A DNA stretch of 64,000 bases, from NCBI RefSeq assembly GCF_900070365.1, contig NZ_LN850107.1, positions 6,076,001-6,140,000 on the forward strand. Reading direction: 5' to 3'. This document shows positions 54,111 to 63,374 of the stretch, piece by piece (the first letter of the stretch is position 1; every line of letters begins with the position of its first letter). The translations under genes and the position numbers were made by a program. The notes beneath the pieces were generated by a model. That model worked only from the letters and a program-made list of their open reading frames with translations. It was not told the DNA's origin and did not search any database. This DNA comes from Alloactinosynnema sp. L-07. GTDB lineage: Bacteria; Actinomycetota; Actinomycetes; Mycobacteriales; Pseudonocardiaceae.

Positions 54111-54872
54111 ATGGGTACCTACACCGACAAAACCGCCGTCATCAGCGGCGGCACCCACGGCATCGGCCTCGCCACGGCGAAAGCCGTGATCGAGGGCGGC
54201 GGCCGGGTGATCGTCACCGGACGCAACAAGGACACCGTCGACAAGGCCGCCGCCGAGCTTGGCCCACAGGCCATCGTGGTCCGCTCTGACACCACCGTCC
54301 GCACCGACATTGACGCGCTCGTAGAACTTGTCCAAGGAGAGTTCGGCCGCACCGACCTGGTTTTCGTCAACGCGGGCGTTGCCGAACTCGGCCCGGTCGG
54401 CGAGGTCGACGAAGCCGCCTTCGACCGGATCTTCGACGTCAACACCAAAGGCGCGTTCTTCACCGCCCAGGGCCTCGCGCCCCTGGTGGTCGACGGCGGC
54501 GCGATCGTGTTCACCACCGTCACCGACGGCACCGCCGCGCCGGGGATGACCGTCTACCTGGCGTCCAAGGCCGCCGTCCGCTCCTTCGCCAAGGGTTTCG
54601 CCGTCGAGTTGGTCGGTCGCGGCGTGCGGGTGAGCACCGTGGCCCCCGGCTACACCGACACCCCGACCATGGGCGTCGCGGGCCTGACCGCAGCCGAGCG
54701 CGCCGACTTCATGGCCGCGGGCGACGCGATCATCCCGATGCGCCGCCACGCGACCGCGGAGGAAGTCGCGAAAGCCGTGCTGTTCCTCGGCTTCGACGCC
54801 ACCTACTCGACCGGTGTGGAACTGGCCGTCGACGGCGGCTTGGCCCAGATCAACTCGCCCACCGACATTTAA
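54111..54872 (+). CDS. Short-chain dehydrogenase/reductase (SDR)
   Basis: A 253-aa classical SDR: G-G-T-H-G-I-G near residue 16, N-A-G-V near residue 91, active-site Y-L-A-S-K near residue 153. The catalytic Ser usually 13 residues before the Tyr is replaced by Thr/Asp-rich sequence (T-T-V-T-D-G-T), so a Thr may substitute or activity may differ. AAGGG ribosome site. Second gene of the putative HxlR-controlled operon. Confidence 0.9.
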   Translation: MGTYTDKTAVISGGTHGIGLATAKAVIEGGGRVIVTGRNKDTVDKAAAELGPQAIVVRSDTTVRTDIDALVELVQGEFGRTDLVFVNAGVAELGPVGEVDEAAFDRIFDVNTKGAFFTAQGLAPLVVDGGAIVFTTVTDGTAAPGMTVYLASKAAVRSFAKGFAVELVGRGVRVSTVAPGYTDTPTMGVAGLTAAERADFMAAGDAIIPMRRHATAEEVAKAVLFLGFDATYSTGVELAVDGGLAQINSPTDI

Positions 54873-54893
54873 AACATACGGGATGTATGTTTT
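54871..54893. promoter_or_regulatory. TetR-type operator
   Basis: AAAACATAC-GGGAT-GTATGTTTT is a perfect 9-bp-arm palindrome. It starts on the SDR stop codon and ends 9 bp before the hydrolase ATG, overlapping where its promoter or leader must be. The TetR regulator two genes on is the expected ligand-controlled repressor. Confidence 0.8.
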
Positions 54894-54902
54894 ACTGGCC
54901 GC

Positions 54903-55778
54903 ATGACGATCAGCACGGAACTCGGCTCCCGTCGCGCGGTGGACGCCGGAGCGGCCAAACTGGACTACTTCGAGCGCGGCGAGGGCCCTCCGGTGGTGTT
55001 CCTTCACGGTCTGATGGCGAACTCGGACCTCTGGCGGGCGGTCGTTCCCCAGGTGGCCGCAGGCGGGTATCGCTGCCTGGCCGTGGATCTGCCGCTCGGC
55101 GCGCATCGAGTTCCGATGCCCGCGGGTGCCGACCTGTCGCCCCCGGCGGTCGCAGACCTCATCGCGGAATTCCTGACCGCGCTCGACCTGGTCGACGTGA
55201 CCCTGGTGGCCAACGACACCGCCGGAGCGCTCACCCAGATCCTGCTGACCCGGCACCCGGAGCGGATCGGACGGGTCGTGCTCACCAATTGCGACGCACT
55301 CGACCGCTTTTTCCCGCCCACCTTCAACTACCTGACCAAGCTCATCCGGCTGCCCGGCGCGGCTTGGCTCCTGGGTCGGATACTGCGGGTGCCGCCCCTG
55401 CGCCGCCTGCCGCTCACATACGGTTGGCTGAGCAAGCGACCCATCCCACGCGAGGTGATGGACTCCTACTGCCTGCCCTCCGGGGACAGTTCGGATATCC
55501 GGCGGGATCTTCGAGCGTTCGTCGGATCCGTGCACCGGCGCCACAGCCTTGCCGCGGCGCGTCGGCTACCAGGGTTCACCAAGCCCGTGCTGCTGGCGTG
55601 GTCGCCAGAGGACCGGCTGTTTCCCTTGTCGCTGGGGCAAGCGCTCGCCGACCTGTTCCCGATGGCGACGTTGGTCGAGGTGCCCGACAGCTACACCTTC
55701 GTCCCCGAGGACCAGCCCGAACGCCTCGCCGAACTCATCACCGACTTCATCGGGTCCGAAGTCCCTGGAACACAATGA
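54903..55778 (+). CDS. Alpha/beta hydrolase with Asp nucleophile position
   Basis: The 291-aa protein has the oxyanion H-G motif V-F-L-H-G-L near residue 32. The nucleophile elbow reads V-A-N-D-T-A-G (Asp105) instead of G-x-S-x-G, as in haloalkane dehalogenases and epoxide hydrolases. The acid is likely Asp in W-S-P-E-D-R-L-F-P. The usual catalytic His position near the C-terminus reads D-S-Y-T-F-V-P-E-D, with no His, so classical chemistry is doubtful. Controlled by the adjacent TetR through the 54871 operator. Confidence 0.85.
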   Translation: MTISTELGSRRAVDAGAAKLDYFERGEGPPVVFLHGLMANSDLWRAVVPQVAAGGYRCLAVDLPLGAHRVPMPAGADLSPPAVADLIAEFLTALDLVDVTLVANDTAGALTQILLTRHPERIGRVVLTNCDALDRFFPPTFNYLTKLIRLPGAAWLLGRILRVPPLRRLPLTYGWLSKRPIPREVMDSYCLPSGDSSDIRRDLRAFVGSVHRRHSLAAARRLPGFTKPVLLAWSPEDRLFPLSLGQALADLFPMATLVEVPDSYTFVPEDQPERLAELITDFIGSEVPGTQ

Positions 55779-55781
55779 CCT

Positions 55782-56372
55782 ATGCCCCGCAAGCCGCAGA
55801 AACGATCGGAGGCGACCCGGGCCACCCTGCTCCGGGTCGCCCGTGAGCTGTTCGCCGATCGCGGATACAGCGCCGTGACCGCTGAGGACATCGTCAGTGC
55901 CGCCGAACTGACCCGGGGCGCGCTGCACCACCAGTTCGGCGACAAACGCGGACTGTTCCGTGAACTGCTGCTGGTCGTGGAAGCCGAGCTGGTCGCCGAG
56001 ATCCGCGCCGCCGTGTCGGCGCAGCAGGGTCCGCCGGAACAGATGGTCGCCGCGATGAACGTGTTTCTCGACGCGTGCACCAGGCCCGAAGTCAGCCGCA
56101 TCGCGCTGCTCGACGCCCCCGTCGTGCTCGGGTGGACCCAATGGCGGGCGATCGAGGCCGACTACGGCCTCCAAGTGATCATCGAACTGCTCGAGGCCGG
56201 GATGGACGCTGGATTCATCCAGCGCCAACCCGCCCCGCCGCTCGCCCAGATCATCCTCAGCGCTCTGATCGAGTCCGCGCTCCTCATCGCCCATGCCGAC
56301 GACAAGCCCGCGACGCGTGCCACCGTCTCGCACGCCCTCGGCCTTCTCCTCAGCGGACTCCTGACTCCGTAG
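55782..56372 (+). CDS. TetR/AcrR family regulator
   Basis: The 196-aa repressor has an HTH at ~20-60 (T-L-L-R-V-A-R-E-L-F-A-D-R-G-Y-S-A-V-T, L-T-R-G-A-L-H-H-Q-F-G-D-K). The C-terminal ligand domain is the usual length. It starts 3 bp after the hydrolase stop, so the operon is hydrolase-regulator with the operator in front. Ligand unknown. Confidence 0.92.
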   Translation: MPRKPQKRSEATRATLLRVARELFADRGYSAVTAEDIVSAAELTRGALHHQFGDKRGLFRELLLVVEAELVAEIRAAVSAQQGPPEQMVAAMNVFLDACTRPEVSRIALLDAPVVLGWTQWRAIEADYGLQVIIELLEAGMDAGFIQRQPAPPLAQIILSALIESALLIAHADDKPATRATVSHALGLLLSGLLTP

Positions 56373-56377
56373 ACCGG

Positions 56378-58240
<1,863 letters not shown>

Positions 58241-58256
<16 letters not shown>

Positions 58257-58279
58257 CAGCGAAGCAGGAGGAGAGCCAC
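58241..58279 (-). CDS. leuA leader peptide with four consecutive leucine codons
   Basis: GTG 58279 opens a 12-residue frame reading V-A-L-L-L-L-R-C-R-D-G-A and ends at TGA 58241-58243. The four Leu codons are CTC CTC CTG CTT. The frame overlaps the left arm of the terminator stem, so ribosome stalling when charged tRNA-Leu is scarce would change folding. Peptides of this kind control leuA in actinobacteria. No strong ribosome site is visible. Confidence 0.75.
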
Positions 58280-58415
58280 CTGGCCAGAGTAGCCACCATT
58301 CGGCCGAATGTGGAATCCGGTGTCCACATCCTGGGCGGACACGGTTTCGAGGGGCGAAATGACTCAACCGATTGGGCTGGTTGCGCGCTGTTGTCGGCGG
58401 CGCTCCAATGAGGAC

Positions 58416-59258
58416 GTGATCAGCAACGAAAGCCCCGCCAGGGTGCGGGCACTCGCGATGGAGTTGAAGGCCGCCCGCGAGGGCGCGAACCTCAGAACGA
58501 GGGACGCGGCCCGCATGATCGGCACCTCGGCGCCGACCTTGAGCCGAACCGAGACCGCCAAACGTTTCGCCCTCGCCACGGACGTGTCGGCGCTGTTGGC
58601 CATCTACGGCGTGACGGGGGCGGATCGAACTCGGATCATGGAACTGGCCGAGAATCTCGACGCCCCACACTGGCTAGAGTCGGGAGACCACAGGCCCCGG
58701 CTCCTGCCCGCACTGAAACACTTCGAGCGGCGTGCCATCAAGATCACGCAGTTCTCACCCGCTTTGGTTCCCGGTCTGCTCCAGACACCCGCCTACATCC
58801 GGGCGCTCATGCGTTTCGCCAACTCCGATGAGCAGGTGCGGGAAGAGTGGATAGCCGCACGGCTGGATCGCCAGGCGATCCTCAACGCGAGGCTCAGCCC
58901 GCGTTATGTCGCCTATCTTGACGAGGGGATGCTGCGCAGGCCCTGCGGTGGATCGGAAGTCATGACTCATCAGCTCCAATGGCTGATGGGCAGAGATGAA
59001 CAGCCGCACATCACAGTCAGGATCATCCCCTTCAAGCACGGTTTCTATGACAGTCACGGCGCGTTCACGCTGTTCGAGTTCCGCGACGACGATCCGATCG
59101 TCTACATCGAGAGCGCCGATGCTGCGGGATTCCTGCACGCGTCGGAAAGCATCGCGAGGTTCCGTGGCTTCGCCGGTAAGCTGGACCGGGTCGCGCTGGG
59201 ATCATCCGATTCGGTGGATTTCCTGGCGAGAATGGTGGTCGACTACGGACGGAGCTGA
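58416..59258 (+). CDS. XRE-family regulator with DUF5753 domain
   Basis: The 280-aa protein has a helix-turn-helix at ~20-70 (R-T-R-D-A-A-R-M-I-G-T-S-A-P-T-L-S-R-T-E) and the DUF5753 region (A-L-V-P-G-L-L-Q-T-P-A-Y-I-R-A-L, L-R-R-P-C-G-G, Q-P-H-I-T-V-R-I-I-P). This domain pair is abundant in actinomycetes and usually sits with a DUF397 gene, as here. GTG 58416 follows GAGGAC. Roles known in relatives include control of development and antibiotic production. Confidence 0.9.
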   Translation: MISNESPARVRALAMELKAAREGANLRTRDAARMIGTSAPTLSRTETAKRFALATDVSALLAIYGVTGADRTRIMELAENLDAPHWLESGDHRPRLLPALKHFERRAIKITQFSPALVPGLLQTPAYIRALMRFANSDEQVREEWIAARLDRQAILNARLSPRYVAYLDEGMLRRPCGGSEVMTHQLQWLMGRDEQPHITVRIIPFKHGFYDSHGAFTLFEFRDDDPIVYIESADAAGFLHASESIARFRGFAGKLDRVALGSSDSVDFLARMVVDYGRS

Positions 59259-59264
59259 AACAGG

Positions 59265-59435
59265 ATGCACGGAGAGTGGCGAAAGTCGACGTTCAGCCAT
59301 CCCAACCAAGCTGACTGCGTTGAGGTCGCCTTCGCCACCGAGGTCCGTGTGCGGGACTCCAAGAACCCGTCCGGCGGCGTCCTGACCTTCCCGGTCCCCA
59401 CCTGGTTCCCCCGCCGCGTGCCTGCCAACGTTTGA
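59265..59435 (+). CDS. DUF397 domain protein
   Basis: A 56-aa protein with W-R-K-S-T-F-S...C-V-E-V-A and V-R-V-R-D-S-K-N-P, the DUF397 signature. It starts 6 bp after the XRE regulator's stop. DUF397 proteins are the small partners of XRE/DUF5753 regulators and may act as modulators or antitoxin-like inhibitors. Confidence 0.88.
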   Translation: MHGEWRKSTFSHPNQADCVEVAFATEVRVRDSKNPSGGVLTFPVPTWFPRRVPANV

Positions 59436-59508
59436 CGCCCCCGCAGGTCAAGATCCGACTTGGGGCGCCGTTGCTCAGCTCAGCGTTGCTCGCCCGCTAG
59501 GACGACCT

Positions 59509-59853
59509 CTAGAACGTGCCGTCGGAGGTCGGCGCCTCGATTGCCGCGTCGGCCGAGGCCAGACCAGCGAGTTCGCGAAGGGCGTCCCGGTACTCAGCCC
59601 AGTCCTCGCCCGGCAGACGTTTCTCCGCGTCCGGGACAAGTTCGTCACGGATGGCCGCGACCATGGTGTTGCGAACCGGAGTCGGGAAGTCCTCGACCAC
59701 GACGACACCAAGGTTCTCGTCGCGGATCTCTTCGAGGTCGGCCAGGGTCTCTGCGTCAACGGTGCGATCGATGAGGAAGTCCAGGACCCAGTGATACAGC
59801 GAGTCGTTGACCGGCCAACGAAGCTGCCTGGTGATCCAGATGTCGCCTGACAT
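59509..59853 (-). CDS. Putative immunity protein of the toxin-like module
   Basis: A 114-aa acidic protein (D-A-E-T-L-A-D-L-E-E-I-R-D-E-N, V-V-V-V-E-D-F-P). No family recognised with certainty. ATG 59853 overlaps the stop of the upstream toxin-like gene (TGATG), the tight coupling expected of a toxin-immunity pair, and immunity proteins of tRNase-type contact-dependent toxins are of this size and acidity. Assignment is inferred from context. Confidence 0.55.
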   Translation of the reverse strand: MSGDIWITRQLRWPVNDSLYHWVLDFLIDRTVDAETLADLEEIRDENLGVVVVEDFPTPVRNTMVAAIRDELVPDAEKRLPGEDWAEYRDALRELAGLASADAAIEAPTSDGTF

Positions 59854-60521
59854 CACTCTCCCACGGTGAAGACTCGGGGGCCGAGAGGCCCGATGAATTC
59901 TCGCACGCGCGCGATCTGCTCGGGAGTGAACTGGGAGACGTCGACCGGCACCCAGTCAGCTTTGGTCATGTGATCCACGATCCTGCCCTGGAAGATCTCC
60001 CACTGTCGATCGAAGTACTTGCCTGCGAATGGACCGACAGCGTCATAGGTCTTGCCGTCCGGGCCGATCCAGTCCGGCCCCTTTTTCCTCGTCGACCGGA
60101 CCAGGACGGTACGACGCTCGTCTTCCACGCGTCGGGCAGTGACAGTTTCGCCGCGCCGATACCGCTGACTCGCGGGGTCATAGCCGAGCTTCCAGTCACG
60201 CTCGCTGCCGTTGCTCGCCCCCTCAGCCTCCCGGGCCGCTAGCCCCGCCACCACGCCAGGATCGGTTAGCCCCCGCATATACATGGCGAGGTAGTTCTCC
60301 ATCCCCGCGAGCAGTCCAAGCGTGTGACTGACGGATTCCCGCACCTGCTCCAGCGCGGCGACCGCTCGGGGCGGGTGGGGGTTACTGCTGCCACTGGTCG
60401 CCCTAGCCAACACAGCCTGGGCCTGGTCGAACTGACCAGCTGCGACCATGAGTTGTCCGCGAAGCGCCTCCGACCCCTCGACGACGGGCGTCAGACCCGC
60501 GATGACGTCCTGGACACTCAT
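59853..60521 (-). CDS. Putative polymorphic toxin: helical N-terminus plus CdiA-like C-terminal domain
   Basis: The 222-aa protein has a helical region without Cys at residues 1-85, reminiscent of WXG100/DUF6244-like secretion or chaperone domains. A variable linker (~86-140) leads to a C-terminal domain (~148-215) with P-D-W-I-G-P-D-G-K-T-Y-D-A-V-G, K-Y-F-D-R-Q-W-E, H-M-T-K-A-D-W-V-P-V-D and F-T-P-E-Q-I-A-R-V. From memory this looks like the tRNase domain at the C-terminus of some CdiA toxins. Three nt after the helical gene, coupled to the putative immunity gene. Export by type VII secretion is a guess. Confidence 0.6.
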   Translation of the reverse strand: MSVQDVIAGLTPVVEGSEALRGQLMVAAGQFDQAQAVLARATSGSSNPHPPRAVAALEQVRESVSHTLGLLAGMENYLAMYMRGLTDPGVVAGLAAREAEGASNGSERDWKLGYDPASQRYRRGETVTARRVEDERRTVLVRSTRKKGPDWIGPDGKTYDAVGPFAGKYFDRQWEIFQGRIVDHMTKADWVPVDVSQFTPEQIARVREFIGPLGPRVFTVGE

Positions 60522-60524
60522 CGC

Positions 60525-60782
60525 CTACAGCACCGCCTTGAACAGCTCTGCGGCTTCCAGCGCCGTTTTCGCCGCCTGCCGCGCTGCGACCAACTGCTCG
60601 GCGGCCTCGACCAGGCTGCCCTGCGCCGCGTCAGCCTCCAGTCGTACCGATGACTCGAGCAGCACGCCAAGGCAGGCCACGGCGGACTCAATCGGCTCGG
60701 GTGCGGCCTGCAAGATCGCCAGCCCCTGTGCAATGAGTGTCTCGGCCTCCCCGATCGCGGCCCGCAATTCCTCGATGCTCAT
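60525..60782 (-). CDS. Small coiled-coil protein, first gene of the toxin-like module
   Basis: An 85-aa almost fully helical protein (E-E-L-R-A-A-I-G-E-A-E-T-L-I-A-Q, A-A-E-Q-L-V-A-A-R-Q-A-A-K-T). GGGGAG ribosome site; it ends 3 nt before the toxin-like gene. Size and helix pattern suit a WXG-like partner or chaperone that pairs with the helical N-terminus of the toxin-like protein. No family recognised. Confidence 0.6.
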   Translation of the reverse strand: MSIEELRAAIGEAETLIAQGLAILQAAPEPIESAVACLGVLLESSVRLEADAAQGSLVEAAEQLVAARQAAKTALEAAELFKAVL

Positions 60783-60839
60783 CGCTCCCCAGTGTCGGCC
60801 TAACGTTTGACGATCCCCTGGTCGGGGCATATCTCGACC

Positions 60840-61142
60840 ATGACTACGCACAGGTGGTACGCAGCTCGGGGGCGTGGGCGCAGCACCCCCGCCCGCATCG
60901 TCGCCGGGATCGGCGCCTTGTTCGCGTTGATCGAGGTCGTCTACGTCCTGCTGATCATCTTCGGCGCGAACGCCGCGAACGGCTTCTTCCGGTTCATCCA
61001 GTCGCTGGCCGAGCCGCTCGCGCTGTTCTTCCCCGGTCTGTTCCCCATCGCCAACCAGACACTCGCCGTCATCGTGAACTACGGCCTGGCCGCCGTGTTC
61101 TGGCTGGTGGTGACCGGACTGGTGGCTCGCGCGCTGCGCTGA
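60840..61142 (+). CDS. Small membrane protein, paralog 1
   Basis: A 100-aa protein with two transmembrane helices (~18-42 and ~75-95). The segment V-N-Y-G-L-A-A-V-F-W-L-V-V near the C-terminus is shared with the next gene. Function unknown. Divergent from the toxin-like module. No strong ribosome site before ATG 60840. Confidence 0.7.
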   Translation: MTTHRWYAARGRGRSTPARIVAGIGALFALIEVVYVLLIIFGANAANGFFRFIQSLAEPLALFFPGLFPIANQTLAVIVNYGLAAVFWLVVTGLVARALR

Positions 61143-61161
61143 CGGGTGTCAGAATTCGCTC

Positions 61162-61503
61162 ATGGCCGACAGCACCGAAGAGACCGAAGCCCAGCCCCGG
61201 CGCACCCCCGCCGAGTGGCGGGCCGACATCGTCGGGCTGGTGGCGGGCCTGGTCCGCTGGGTCGGGCTGCTGATCGCCCTGATCCTGGTCGTGCACGTCG
61301 TCCTGGTGATGGGCAACGCGAACACGGGCAACGGCATCACCAGCTTCTTCCGGAGCTGGGCCGAGCCTCTGTCACTGGCCTTCAGGGACCTCTTCACGCC
61401 GGACGACCAGAAACTCAAAGTCCTGGTCAACTACGGCCTGGCGGCGGTGTTCTGGCTCGTGGTCTCCACGGTCGTCGCCAAGCTCATCCGCCGCCTGGCC
61501 TGA
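61162..61503 (+). CDS. Small membrane protein, paralog 2
   Basis: A 113-aa protein with two transmembrane helices. It shares N-(T/A)-x-N-G-(I/F), L-A/S-x-A-E-P-L and L/I-V-N-Y-G-L-A-A-V-F-W-L-V-V with the upstream gene, so the two are tandem duplicates. N-terminus is charged (E-E-T-E-A-Q-P-R-R). Stops one base before the end of the convergent nitroreductase gene. Confidence 0.75.
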   Translation: MADSTEETEAQPRRTPAEWRADIVGLVAGLVRWVGLLIALILVVHVVLVMGNANTGNGITSFFRSWAEPLSLAFRDLFTPDDQKLKVLVNYGLAAVFWLVVSTVVAKLIRRLA

Positions 61504-62070
61504 TCAGAACGCCTGGCCCCAGCGGTCGGTGAACGCGAGTTCCTCCGGCGGCTTTCGCCTGCGCGGCTTGGTTTCGCGCTCGCGCTTGTCCGGCGGCAGC
61601 AGCTCCGGCGAGCCGAGCACGCCGACGGCCACGGCGGCCAGCGGGCGGATCGTCTCCGGCAGGTCGAACTCGGCGACCACCGCCGCCTTGTCGAACCCGG
61701 CCATCTGGTGCGCGACCAGGCCCTCGGCCACGGCTTGCAGGACCAGGTTCTCCGTGGCGAGCCCGACGCCGTACTCGGCGTACGGGATCACGCCCTTCTC
61801 GTTCACCGTCGACGCGCACGCCACCAGCAGGGCACCCGCGTTGACCGCCCACGCCTGGTTGCCCCGGTTCAGACACGCCAGGATTCGGTCGAACGTCGAC
61901 GTGCCGCGCGGCCCGACCAGGTAGCGCGCGGGTTGGGTGTTGCCGTACGACGGCGCCCAGCGGGCCGCCTCCAGCATCCGGCGCAGGGCGTCCTCCGGCA
62001 CTACACCGGCCGGGTCGAGCGCGCGCGGGCTCCAGCGGGCCTTGATCAAGGGATGCGGCTCAGATGGCAT
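61504..62070 (-). CDS. Nitroreductase family protein
   Basis: A 188-aa FMN-binding fold: R-W-S-P-R-A-L near residue 12, A-A-R-W-A-P-S-Y-G-N-T-Q-P near residue 35, E-N-L-V-L-Q-A-V-A-E-G-L near residue 106 and the C-terminal V-G-V-L-G-S-P-E. Such enzymes reduce nitro groups or quinones with NAD(P)H. The ATG overlaps the end of the mannosyltransferase-like gene by 11 bp. Confidence 0.92.
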   Translation of the reverse strand: MPSEPHPLIKARWSPRALDPAGVVPEDALRRMLEAARWAPSYGNTQPARYLVGPRGTSTFDRILACLNRGNQAWAVNAGALLVACASTVNEKGVIPYAEYGVGLATENLVLQAVAEGLVAHQMAGFDKAAVVAEFDLPETIRPLAAVAVGVLGSPELLPPDKRERETKPRRRKPPEELAFTDRWGQAF

Positions 62071-63268
62071 AGCCCCACGACGTGATCGAGTAGGCGCCGA
62101 ACCAGGCCGACGCCACGGCCGCGCCCGCGAGCGTCAGCAGCACCGTCGACGTTCGGCGCTTCGCCAGGCCGATCGCGATCGGGATCAGCAGGGTGAAGGC
62201 GGGCACCATGAGCCGCGCCTTGGAGTTCATCAGGCCGTTCGAACACAGGTCCATCGCCAGCACTCCGGCCGCGTAGACCACCAGCGGCCACTCCAGCCGA
62301 CGCCGCCAGCAGATCACCAGCAGGGCGAGCGCGACCACGATCAGCCCGACCGTGGCCACCTCCAGCACCGACCGCGCGTTGCCCAACACTTCCAGGCTGA
62401 ACTTGACCGTCGCCCCGCCGCCGTCGAACTCCGAGTCCCAGCCGCGCCGCTGCAGGGCGAACCAGCCGTCCCACTCGCCGGTCCGCGTGCCGACCCACGC
62501 CAGGTAGCCGATCAGGCCGACCGGGGCGATCAGCCCGCCGACCCACGGCCGCCAGGTCTCGCGCCGCTGGACCACGGCGATCACGATGGCCAGGCCCACG
62601 GCCAGGATCAGCGCCGCCGCCGTCGGCCGGACCAGGCCCGCCGCCGCGCAGCACAGGCCCGCGGCGATCCACCGCCGCTCCAGCACGAACACCAGCGCCC
62701 ACACGGCGAACGCGCAGAACATCGCCTCCGAGTACGCCATCGACAGCACGATCGCCATCGGCGACGCGGCGAACAGCGCCACCAGGATCAGCCCGACCCG
62801 CCGCGAGCCGCCGGTGATGATCGTGCCGAGCCTGGTCATCCCGTACGCGCACACCACGCCGAACGCGACCGTGATCGCCAGCGCCGACGGCAGCAGCAGG
62901 AACCCGAGATCGCTCAGCCAGCCGACCACCGTCGGATAGCCGGGGAAGAAGGCCAGCGGCGTCTCGGCGCTGCGCCGGTTGAACGCGTCGACCAGATTGG
63001 GCGGCACACCGTCGTAGCCGTGCGCGGCGATGGCCAGGAACCACTGCCCGTCCCAAGACTTCAGCGCGTTGGTGGCGGACTGGCCGTTCTGCCCCGCCAT
63101 CCACGACAGCACCAGCAAACCGATCTCGCGCACCCCGAGGAACACCAAACCAGGCGCGAGCAGATTGGCGATCCTGACCAGCGACCAGCGTCGAACGCGG
63201 TGCGGAACCGGCGCCTGCCGAGTGGGCGTCGCCTCCTCGGCGCTCGTGGGCACCACGTCAGTAGACAT
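62060..63268 (-). CDS. GT-C family glycosyltransferase (mannosyltransferase, PIG-V-like)
   Basis: The 402-aa protein has about ten transmembrane helices. W-D-G-Q-W-F-L-A-I-A-A-H-G-Y after the first helix and F-F-P-G-Y-P later are the conserved outer-loop motifs of PIG-V-type mannosyltransferases, which use polyprenyl-phosphate mannose outside the membrane. ATG 63268 was chosen; an upstream in-frame start adds 22 non-conserved residues. Acceptor unknown. Confidence 0.85.
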   Translation of the reverse strand: MSTDVVPTSAEEATPTRQAPVPHRVRRWSLVRIANLLAPGLVFLGVREIGLLVLSWMAGQNGQSATNALKSWDGQWFLAIAAHGYDGVPPNLVDAFNRRSAETPLAFFPGYPTVVGWLSDLGFLLLPSALAITVAFGVVCAYGMTRLGTIITGGSRRVGLILVALFAASPMAIVLSMAYSEAMFCAFAVWALVFVLERRWIAAGLCCAAAGLVRPTAAALILAVGLAIVIAVVQRRETWRPWVGGLIAPVGLIGYLAWVGTRTGEWDGWFALQRRGWDSEFDGGGATVKFSLEVLGNARSVLEVATVGLIVVALALLVICWRRRLEWPLVVYAAGVLAMDLCSNGLMNSKARLMVPAFTLLIPIAIGLAKRRTSTVLLTLAGAAVASAWFGAYSITSWGYAI

Positions 63269-63336
63269 GCCTGCCCGCCTCCCCGTGTGCCAGGCCGTAG
63301 GCCACCAGGGTAGCGGCTGCGCCATCCGGGCCAATG

Positions 63337-63364
63337 GGGCACGGCGGCGAGGACCGCCGTGCCC
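63337..63364 (-). terminator. Terminator of the serine hydrolase gene
   Basis: Perfect 11-bp stem (63337-63347 with 63354-63364) around a 6-nt loop, 10 bp beyond the minus-strand stop codon. Confidence 0.82.
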
Positions 63365-63374
63365 GTCAGTCAGC

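Noticed and set aside
59436..59508. Terminator after the DUF397 gene (CGCCCC...GGGGCG)
   Set aside because: Only a 6-bp outer stem with a 20-nt interior; too weak to call.
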